DNA of 50,473 bases from an uncultured Acidimicrobiales bacterium (GTDB taxonomy: Bacteria; Actinomycetota; Acidimicrobiia; Acidimicrobiales; SHLQ01), in assembly GCA_937922235.1 (NCBI GenBank), contig CAKZVC010000060.1:1-50473 (forward strand), given 5' to 3'. Below the pieces are notes generated by a model, which did no database searches, was not told the DNA's origin, and saw only the letters and a list, made by a program, of their open reading frames with translations. The position numbers were made by a program, and so were the translations under genes. This document shows positions 8,384-16,100 of the stretch, in pieces; the first letter of the stretch is position 1; the number at the start of each line of letters is the position of its first letter.

Positions 8384-9802
8384 TTAGACGAGCGCTGGCT
8401 CTTCGTCCTTCGACAGGCCATCTGACGTGCCGTCGATCGGGGCGAGGGTGCCGCGTGCGGCTTCGCCTTGGCGAACCGCTGCAGCGATTGCGGTGATGAT
8501 CGCGATCAAGATGAACACACGTGGAGCACGGGTGAACTTCTCGAGGATGTTGTCGATGCCGAGCTCGGTCTCAAAGATGCGCTCGATGGCCCAGATCGTG
8601 GCGACAAGAGCGAGCAGCATCGATCCGCCCTTGAGTACCCACTGGTAGACCGACGTGCGGCGGAGCAAGAACAGTGCGGGGAAGAGCAACAAGATGATAA
8701 AGCCCTGGCCGATCTCAACACCGATGTTGAAGCCGAGAAGCGACAGGAGACGCTGACCCTGGCCAACGCCAAGGTCGCTGAGCAGACCAGCGAAACCAAA
8801 GCCATGGAAGATGCCGAAGATGAAGGCGATGAGCGCCTCGCGGTTGGCAAAGATCGGCTTCAGGTTGTGGAACGCAGTAGCGACGATCGACAGCGCAATG
8901 ATCGTCTCGACAAGTTTCGATGGCAGCTCGACGATGCCGAGGCCTCCAAGGGCGAGGGTAATCGAGTGCGCAATCGTGAAGCTCGTAGCGATCTTCAGAA
9001 CACGCCACAGGCCGTCCTTGAAGCTTGGTACTGGTGCCCATCCGTCCGCAAGCGAGAAGACCATCACTGCTGGGAGAAGGAGGACGAGTACGAACAAGAT
9101 GTGGTCGGTGCCGATGAAGATGTGCTCCATGCCCAACGCAACGGTGCCGGTGAAGGCCTTCCAGGTGCTCGGGTTGTCGAGGTCGACGTCGAGCGTTGGA
9201 GCGTCTGCGGTGATGACTCGGCCGTTCTCGACTAGAGCGGTGGGGGTTTGGGTTTCGATGTCGACATCGTCGAGGCCGACCGGGCTGCCCTCGTTCTTGA
9301 AGACGCCGGTGACCGGGTCGGTGCGCATGACGACGAAGGCGAAGTGCGAGCTGTTCGGCACGATGCCATCGAAGGTCACGTCGAACTGGCGCGGTGGAGC
9401 GTCGAAGATGTTGTTGATGTCGAACTCGAATGCGGCGTACATCTTGTTCTCGGTCTCGACGGCTTGAACTTCACCGGTGAATTCGATATCCCACACGGTG
9501 CCGTCACGGCTAACGATCGACAGGTTGTCGACGTTGTAGGAACGGACCACGCTTTCGATCGCTGCGATGTCATCAGCAGTCGCAGCATCGGGGTCGAGGT
9601 CGAGGTCGAACAGCTCGTTCAGCAGCGGAACCGGATGTTCAAGCTGACCTTGAGCAGTGCCATTTGGGAACACGTCGAGGTACACGACCGTCGAGTTCCC
9701 GTCATGGGCGCTGGCCGTGCTGGTGAACAGCAAGCCGAACAGCGGGACAAGCAGTAAGCCAAGTAACACCATGGCCTTGCGAGGTGAATTTCGAGTGATC
9801 AT
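8384..9802 (-). CDS. HupE/UreJ-family membrane protein with extracytoplasmic N-terminal domain
   Basis: The 472 residues begin with a signal peptide (AMVLLGLLLVPLFGLLFTSTASA, cleavage after ASA-H). A ~190-residue extracytoplasmic domain follows (VVYLDVFPNGTAQGQLEHPVPLL; FDVTFDGIVPNSSHFAF), then about seven membrane helices. The helical part has the HupE/UreJ_2 motifs GMEHIFIGTDHILFVL, ATSFTIAHSITLAL, and FGIFHGFGFAGLLSDL, with histidines suited to nickel or cobalt binding. Members are proposed nickel/cobalt permeases for hydrogenase or urease, but no such enzyme is nearby, so metal import is inferred from family only. A short hydrophilic tail ends the protein. It runs in the same direction as the upstream dehydrogenase at 9905, separated by 102 bases containing a small hairpin (9885-9897). 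Confidence 0.85.
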   Translation of the reverse strand: MITRNSPRKAMVLLGLLLVPLFGLLFTSTASAHDGNSTVVYLDVFPNGTAQGQLEHPVPLLNELFDLDLDPDAATADDIAAIESVVRSYNVDNLSIVSRDGTVWDIEFTGEVQAVETENKMYAAFEFDINNIFDAPPRQFDVTFDGIVPNSSHFAFVVMRTDPVTGVFKNEGSPVGLDDVDIETQTPTALVENGRVITADAPTLDVDLDNPSTWKAFTGTVALGMEHIFIGTDHILFVLVLLLPAVMVFSLADGWAPVPSFKDGLWRVLKIATSFTIAHSITLALGGLGIVELPSKLVETIIALSIVATAFHNLKPIFANREALIAFIFGIFHGFGFAGLLSDLGVGQGQRLLSLLGFNIGVEIGQGFIILLLFPALFLLRRTSVYQWVLKGGSMLLALVATIWAIERIFETELGIDNILEKFTRAPRVFILIAIITAIAAAVRQGEAARGTLAPIDGTSDGLSKDEEPALV

Positions 9803-9884
9803 GAACTGGTCTTCCTTCGAGTTTCTGTGTTCAGAGTGGCTTACGTTCGAAGCGCACTAAATGGATCAAGGGATTTGGAATACC

Positions 9885-9897
9885 AGGCCGAAGGCCT
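9885..9897 (-). terminator. Short hairpin after the acyl-CoA-dehydrogenase-like gene
   Basis: AGGCC and GGCCT pair over five bases around a three-base loop just after the stop at 9905 on the minus strand. No T-run follows, so a Rho-independent terminator is only weakly supported. The remaining ~85 bases before the HupE-like start show nothing else I can name. Confidence 0.3.
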
Positions 9898-9904
9898 AGT
9901 GACG

Positions 9905-11119
9905 TCAGGCCGGAAGGCCCAGCAGTCGAGCAATGATGTTCTTCTGGATGCCAGAGGCACCGCCGTAGATCACGCCACCGCTCAGGTTTCGAAGGTCTCG
10001 TTCCACGCCGTACTCGCTCACATAGCCGCGGGCTCCGTGGACTTCGACGGCGGCGAGCGCTCCAGCTAGCGCTCCCTCGCTTCCGGCCAGCTTGCTGAGC
10101 GCAGCGGCCATCATCGAACTTTCTCCCCGCTGCTGAAGCGCAGCGGCTTTGTACATCAGAAGCCGAGCCGACTCGTGAGCCAGCTTGATCTCGGCAATCT
10201 GATGCGACACTCCCTGGAACGAACCGATTGGTTGTCCGAACTGTTCGCGGGTGCGGGCGTAGTCGACCGAGTCGTTCATGACCCGTTCGAGCGCACCGAC
10301 ACTGCCAACGAGGAGGAACCCTCGTTCGGCTTCCATGGAAGAACTGAAAATGCTGGCGCCCGACCCTTCGGCGCCCATAAGTGCGCTGGCCGGGACGGTG
10401 CAGTTCTCGAACGTGATGCTTGAGAACGGCGTGGTGCGCATGCCCATCTTGGGCTGGTTGTTGCCAACGATGAGGCCGGGCGTGTCCGCTGGAATGAGGA
10501 ATGCGGTGACACCCCAGCGACCCAGGTCAGGGTTGGTTGTGGCGAAGACCATGAACACGTCGGCGACTGGGGCCATCGTGACCCACGCCTTTTCACCATT
10601 GAGAACGTAGCTGCCATCCTCGGTCTTCAGGGCAGTCGTGGTAAGCGAGAAAGCGTCAGAACCAGACTCGGGTTCGGTCATCGAAAATGAGCCAACCGCA
10701 TCGCCACTGATGATCTTGGGGAGCCACTCGTTGCGTTGAGCGTCGGAGCCAAATCGTTCGAGCGCCAGCCCGAAGGTCAAGACCGTAGAGGTGGCAGCGA
10801 AGACGAGGCCGTCGTCTCGACAACCCAGGCCGAGGCCCTCAAGTTCGAGCACGGCTTCGGTGAGTGAACGCCCCTGACCTCCATAGGCAGGGTCAGCGAG
10901 GATTCCGAGCAAACCGCGATCGGCAATGCGTTTAAAGCCTTCGTGCCAGAAGGTGCACGAATGGTCGCGCTCGACGAGGGTGTCGTCGGTGAGGTTCTCG
11001 CGAGCCCAGTCGGCGACACCGCGCTTGAGGGGGTGATCGTTGTCGAGCATGGCGCCAAGGATGAGCGCGGAAGCATCCGCATTCGGCTCGCCGTCAGTTG
11101 ACGCATCTATTGCGTTCAT
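9905..11119 (-). CDS. Acyl-CoA dehydrogenase-like flavoprotein, probably acting on a carrier-protein-bound substrate
   Basis: The 404 residues show the full ACAD fold: GILADPAYGGQGRSLTEAV, SFSMTEPESGSDAFSL (FAD-binding), VLNGEKAWVT, FENCTVPASALMG, DYARTREQFGQPI and the C-terminal ARGYVSEYGVERDLRN. The usual catalytic Glu of the C-terminal YEGT motif is replaced (YGGAS, Gly386). Instead Glu265 in MEAERGF aligns with the helix-G base used by isovaleryl-CoA dehydrogenase and by prolyl-carrier-protein oxidases such as AnaB. It is divergent, 219 bases away, from a stand-alone adenylation enzyme and a carrier protein. This is the same trio (PltE/F/L, RedW/M/O) that oxidises proline to pyrrole-2-carboxylate on a carrier. 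I infer oxidation of the aminoacyl-S-PCP; ordinary fatty or branched acyl-CoA catabolism is the alternative. Confidence 0.85.
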   Translation of the reverse strand: MNAIDASTDGEPNADASALILGAMLDNDHPLKRGVADWARENLTDDTLVERDHSCTFWHEGFKRIADRGLLGILADPAYGGQGRSLTEAVLELEGLGLGCRDDGLVFAATSTVLTFGLALERFGSDAQRNEWLPKIISGDAVGSFSMTEPESGSDAFSLTTTALKTEDGSYVLNGEKAWVTMAPVADVFMVFATTNPDLGRWGVTAFLIPADTPGLIVGNNQPKMGMRTTPFSSITFENCTVPASALMGAEGSGASIFSSSMEAERGFLLVGSVGALERVMNDSVDYARTREQFGQPIGSFQGVSHQIAEIKLAHESARLLMYKAAALQQRGESSMMAAALSKLAGSEGALAGALAAVEVHGARGYVSEYGVERDLRNLSGGVIYGGASGIQKNIIARLLGLPA

Positions 11120-11255
11120 TGCCCTCGTATTCCCTCTACAGCGCCCTGCGGAACAGGACGAACACCAACGAGTACCACATGAGTCGAAACTTGCAATACG
11201 ACATTTGCACTACCCGGAGCCCCCAATGATGGGTGCCCAAAATGACTATTTGACG

Positions 11256-11293
11256 TCACTACGTTTCGTAGCACGCTTGTGGATGCGTAGTGA
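11256..11293. promoter_or_regulatory. Inverted repeat in the divergent promoter region of the peptide locus
   Basis: TCACTACG (11256-11263) and its exact complement CGTAGTGA (11286-11293) flank a further CGTAG (11267-11271) that also pairs with the left arm. The element lies in the 219-base region between the divergent dehydrogenase and adenylation genes and could be an operator for both. No convincing -10/-35 pair was recognised. Confidence 0.35.
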
Positions 11294-11338
11294 TGCACGT
11301 ATTTCGCGGGTGACCGTTCGCGGAATGACCAAGGGACG

Positions 11339-12922
11339 ATGATGGACGCTGTGAGCCTGAGCACACTGCTTTCAGAACAAGCGATGCAACGCGCTGATGC
11401 GCCGCTAATCGTCGATGTCTCGCGTACGTGGACGTACGAGGACGTCGCCGCTGCGATTCGTCAGGTCGCTACAGCGCTTCATTTGGTTGGCATTGCTCCC
11501 GGCGACAGGGTCGGAGTGCACTGCAACAAGGGCGCCGAAGGCTTCATTGGGATGCATGCCATCGTGTCGGCCGGTGCGGTTGCCGTACCCCTCGACCCAG
11601 GCTCACCAGCAGCTCGCCTCAGTGGCATCTGTGAACGCATGCAGATCGATGTCATTATTTCGCACGCTCCTCGCAAGAAGACGCTCGTCGAGATGCATGC
11701 GATTCGCCCACTTCGTCACCTCATCGGCCTCGACGCTCCCGCCGATGGCATTGCTGCCATCGGGCCCGACGAGCTCGCGCTCCTCGATGGAACGAATCCG
11801 GTCGACGCATCACCCGATGACCGGGCCTACATCATCACCACTTCAGGTTCGACCGGAGAGCCAAAGGGCATCATTCACACCCACGCCAGCGGTTTGGCCT
11901 ACGCCGATATGACGGTCCGCAACTATGGAATGACGCCAAACGATCGCGTCAGTGACATCGCCCCGCATCACTTCGACATCTCGACGCACTCGTTGTGGTC
12001 TGTTCCGCGGGCTGGTGCGAGCAACGTGGTTATCAGCGAGCCGTATCAGCGTCTTCCGGCAAGCCACTCGCAACGTCTTCAGGATGAGGCGGTCACGTTC
12101 TGGTACTCGGTGCCATTCCTGTTGCACCAGCTGGTCCTGCGTGGCGATCTTGCCAACCGTGACCTTTCGGCCTTGCGCTGGGTGCACTTTGGGGGAGAGG
12201 TCATCTCGGCGAACGTCATTGCCGAAATGATGTCGCATTGCCCGAACGCACGCTTCGCCAACATCTTCGGCCCCGCCGAGACCAACCAAAGCACCTTGTC
12301 AGTGATTGACGAACCACCGTCGGCGGACGATCCACTTTCGATCGGGTTTCCCGTCGACAACACCGAGGTCGTCATCACCTCGGTTGGCGCAGACATGCCG
12401 ACTGAACAGAACCGGGTTGGCGTCGGTGAGAAGGGTGAAATGTGGACGCACACGCCACAGCTCATGGAGGGGTACTGGGATAACCCTGAGCGCAACGAAC
12501 ACGTGCTCAAGAACGTTGATGGAAAGCGCTATTACCGCTCCGGCGACCTCGCATCGGTCGACGACAGCGGCGAGTTGTCCTTCTTTGGGCGCGTCGACCA
12601 TCAAGTAAAGGTCCGCGGATTCCGAATCGAGCTGGAAGGCATCGAACTCGAGCTCGAACAGCTCGATGGCGCCGACCATGTCGTTGTCGGCATTTTGCGG
12701 GCACAATCAGGAGAGGACGAGTTGGTGGCTGGCCTGCTCGGACTGTCCGACGACTTCGATGAGGCCGACTTTTTGCGGTCGGCTGCATCTGTACTACCCG
12801 CCTACGCCGTACCCACTCATACGGTGCGAATCGACACCCCAACCTTCACGGGTAGTGGGAAACTCGACCGCCGTGCTCTCCGAGAGCATGCGGTCTCGAT
12901 AGTGAAAGAACCAGCCAAATGA
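11339..12922 (+). CDS. Stand-alone amino-acid adenylation enzyme (PltF/RedM-like)
   Basis: The 527 residues carry all A-domain cores: A3 TTSGSTGEPKG, A4 HHFDIS, A5 NIFGPAETN, A7 YYRSGDLA, A8 GRVDHQVKVRGFRIELEGIE and A10 GSGKLDRR. The enzyme makes an aminoacyl-AMP and loads it on a carrier protein, almost certainly the one encoded next, whose start overlaps its stop (ATGA, 12919-12922). The segments FWYSVPFLL, LRWVHFGGE and GPAETNQST place it near the L-prolyl-AMP ligases of pyrrole pathways. However, the pocket positions read by eye are D-I-H-Y-H-G-I-Q-S-K, against D-L-L-Y-L-A-L-V-C-K for PltF, so the substrate is probably more polar than proline. AAGGGA precedes the start; a second ATG lies one codon downstream. 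Confidence 0.92.
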   Translation: MMDAVSLSTLLSEQAMQRADAPLIVDVSRTWTYEDVAAAIRQVATALHLVGIAPGDRVGVHCNKGAEGFIGMHAIVSAGAVAVPLDPGSPAARLSGICERMQIDVIISHAPRKKTLVEMHAIRPLRHLIGLDAPADGIAAIGPDELALLDGTNPVDASPDDRAYIITTSGSTGEPKGIIHTHASGLAYADMTVRNYGMTPNDRVSDIAPHHFDISTHSLWSVPRAGASNVVISEPYQRLPASHSQRLQDEAVTFWYSVPFLLHQLVLRGDLANRDLSALRWVHFGGEVISANVIAEMMSHCPNARFANIFGPAETNQSTLSVIDEPPSADDPLSIGFPVDNTEVVITSVGADMPTEQNRVGVGEKGEMWTHTPQLMEGYWDNPERNEHVLKNVDGKRYYRSGDLASVDDSGELSFFGRVDHQVKVRGFRIELEGIELELEQLDGADHVVVGILRAQSGEDELVAGLLGLSDDFDEADFLRSAASVLPAYAVPTHTVRIDTPTFTGSGKLDRRALREHAVSIVKEPAK

Positions 12923-13164
12923 ACGCTCTAACGGAGGCCCTGACCTCCTTCATCCAAGACGAGATCGTCATCGACGACGTGATCGTTGAGGCCGAGACTG
13001 ACCTGCTGCTCACGGGGGCAGTCGACTCGCTCGGCGTCATCCGCATCACGCATTGGATGGAAGAAACTGCCGGCGTCGCGGTCGACCCTGGCGACGTCAC
13101 GCTCGAGAACTTTCAGACCGTCACCAAAATGGCGGCCTACCTCGATGCGCGAGTGAGTGCCTGA
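12919..13164 (+). CDS. Acyl/peptidyl carrier protein
   Basis: An 81-residue four-helix carrier protein with the phosphopantetheine attachment motif GAVDSLGVI (Ser37) and acidic helices typical of free-standing PCP/ACPs. It overlaps the adenylation gene by four bases and the NRPS start by eight, so the three are translationally coupled. It is the likely partner of the stand-alone adenylation enzyme and the dehydrogenase-like flavoprotein, and the donor to the first condensation domain of the NRPS. A phosphopantetheinyl transferase is not encoded in the window. Confidence 0.93.
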   Translation: MNALTEALTSFIQDEIVIDDVIVEAETDLLLTGAVDSLGVIRITHWMEETAGVAVDPGDVTLENFQTVTKMAAYLDARVSA

Positions 13165-16100
13165 CCCGATGTCTGACACGGTGTCGAACGCAGTCCATCT
13201 GCAGCCCCGCCGATCTCTGACGCCAGCGCAAGAGCTGATTTGGACGTCGCAGCGTCTGCAGCCTGACTCGCCGCATCAGAACATGGCGTTGATCACGCGC
13301 TTTGGCGCGCCGATCGACCCTGCTCGCTTTATGGGAGCGGTCGACGATGTAGTCGCGATGAGCGACGCGCTTCGCACGACCATCCGCGAGATCGATGGAA
13401 TCCCGCACCCGGCAATCGCTTCGGCGCCACCAGCACCATGCAAGCTTGTGCGCCTCGACCCGTCCGACCTCGACCAGTGGATGCACGATCGCCTTTCGGT
13501 CACGTTCGACTTATCGAAGGCGGCCTACGACTCGGTCCTGCTCGACCTCGGCGACGACTCCTGGGCGTGGTGGGCAAACGTGCATCACATCGTGATCGAT
13601 GCGGGCAGCTCGGCAAACTTTTTCAACGCCGTTGCTAGCCGCTACCACGGTGATGATGTCGAGCTGCCGCTCTACAGCGATGTGTGGGCTGAGCTGGCCG
13701 ACGGCCAGAACGCAGCACGTCAGCAAAAGGCGACTGACGCGTGGGCGCTCATCTCCGATCCAGTGCCAACCGACTTCTACCGGCCGGACTCGGGACCAGT
13801 GACCGACGCTGACCGCGTGTCGATCGACATGTCTGGTGGACGTCAGCAGGCGCTGGACGAACTCCTCGCCGATCGTTTTCAACTGCTCAGCCCCGATCTG
13901 TCGATCACGGTTGCGATGGCGACAACTCTGGCGGCGTATACCGCCCGGCTCGGCAACGAGGCGGTCACGATCGGCGTCCCGATTCATCACCGTTCGACGA
14001 AGAACGCAAAAGCGGTCATCGGTCCGCTCGTCGAGCTCTTCCCGCTTCGCATCGAGGTCGAGAGCGACGACACGTTCGCGACCCTTCAGAAGCGCGTGTC
14101 GCGCAGCATGTTCGAGCTGCTTACCTCGGCACTCCCAGGTACAAGCCCACGCCAGAGTTTTGATCTTGTGCTCAACGTCCACGCCGCCACCTTTGGCGAC
14201 TTCGGCTCGGTTCCCGCCTCGACTCGTTGGATCCACCCGGGCCATATCGACCCGCACCATCGCCTCCGTATGCAGGTGCTTGACTACGACGGAAGTGGAA
14301 CTCTCGAGCTCGGCCTCGACATCAATCACCGCATCGCCGACGCCGACCACCGACGTCGCGCCAGCAGTCATCTCGCTGCCGTTCTCGACGCAATGCTTGC
14401 CGACCCGGACCGACGGGTGCACAGTGTGCCGCTGGTTGGAAGTGATGAGCATCTGTTGCTCTCGTCGTTCACGACACCATCACCAGGAACGCCGATCGAC
14501 GGTGTTGCGCCCGACATCATCTCGCAGCGCCTAAAGGCAAACGCCAACGTCCGAACGCTGCAACAGGTGGGCGATGCTGGTCTTACTGAACTGCTTGCCA
14601 GCGATCTCGACGCTTGGATCGACGAGGTCGCCACGCAGCTTCGTCGCTCCGGATTCGGACGCGGCGATCTCATTGGAATCGAGATGCCGATCAGCCTCGA
14701 TGCGGTCGTCGCCATTCATGGTGTGCAACGCGCCGGTGCGGCGTTCGTACCGATTGACCCGGCATACCCGGCCGCTCGCCGCGAACACATTCGCAATGAC
14801 TCCGATGCTGCTCTGGTGCTCACCAGCCTGTCGCAGCTTGAAGAGCTTCCGGTGGTCGACCCCGAACCCGTCGCGGCACAGATCCTGCCTGACGATCTTG
14901 CCTACGTCATCTATACCTCTGGTTCGACCGGCTTGCCCAAGGGCGTGCCGATCACCCATCAGGGCCTGTCCGAGTACCTGGGCTTTGCACACGCTGCGTA
15001 CGTTGACCAGGCGGCCACGTCTCGACAACAGGCTGGAGCGACCACGTCGGCTTCCGCGGATGTCGAGCGGAAGTCTCGACAACAATTGTGCGTGCCGTTG
15101 TTTACGTCGCTGTCGTTTGACCTGACGATTACCACGCTCTATCTGCCGTTGCTTTGTGGTGGTCTGATGACGGTGCACCCTGAAGGTGGCCTGCCTGCAC
15201 TGCGCCAGATCGTTGATCAGCGCCAGGCCACGATGTTAAAAGCCACGCCGTCGCACCTCGAGCTACTCGCCCGAATGATCGACAGCAGTCACCCGCTCCG
15301 TCGTCTCATCGTTGGTGGCGAAGCCTTCATGACCGACCTTGCCGATCGACTCCACGACATTCTTGGCCCCGAGCTCGTTCAGTTCAACGAGTACGGCCCT
15401 ACCGAGGCCGTCGTTGGCTGCATGGAGCATCGCTATATCGCTGCACTCGACGCGGGGCCAGAGGTGCCGATTGGTCACCCGGCCCCAGGCGTCGGCCTCC
15501 ATATTCTCGACCGCTTCGGCTACCCCGTCCCGCTCGGTGTGGCCGGCGAGCTGTACATCAGCCGACCAGGACTGACATCGGGATACCTCGGTCGTGACGA
15601 CTTGAACGCGGCGAAGTTCGTCATCCAGACAGGTACTGACACGACGCTCTATCGAACCGGCGACTTGGTTCGCATGCTCGACGCAGATCGCATGGTGTAT
15701 CTCGGTCGCATCGACGAACAGATCAAAGTCGGCGGCATCCGCCTCGAACCAGGCGAGATCGAACACATCGCCCAAACCGTACCCGGCGTTAGCCGAGCGG
15801 TGGCCGGCTTGTGGTCACCTGACCCGAACCAGCGTGTTGAACACTGTGTGGAATGCGGGCTTGGTTCCGACGTCCCCGAGGTCACGATCGACGCTGATGG
15901 AATCTGTTCGAGCTGTCATCACTACCGCCTGGTGGCGCCACAGGCTGAGGCGTGGTTCAAGAACGAGGACGACCTTCGTGACGCCCTTGCCGACGCCCGG
16001 GAGCGCTCGACTGGCGACTACGACGTCGTCCACCTGATTTCGGGCGGCAAGGACAGCACCTACGCGCTCTACAAGCTTGTCGAGCTCGGCGCGCGAGTCT

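Noticed and set aside
9905..11119. Calling the dehydrogenase inactive because the C-terminal catalytic Glu is missing
   Set aside because: Glu265 occupies the alternative helix-G position used by isovaleryl-CoA dehydrogenase and prolyl-carrier-protein oxidases.
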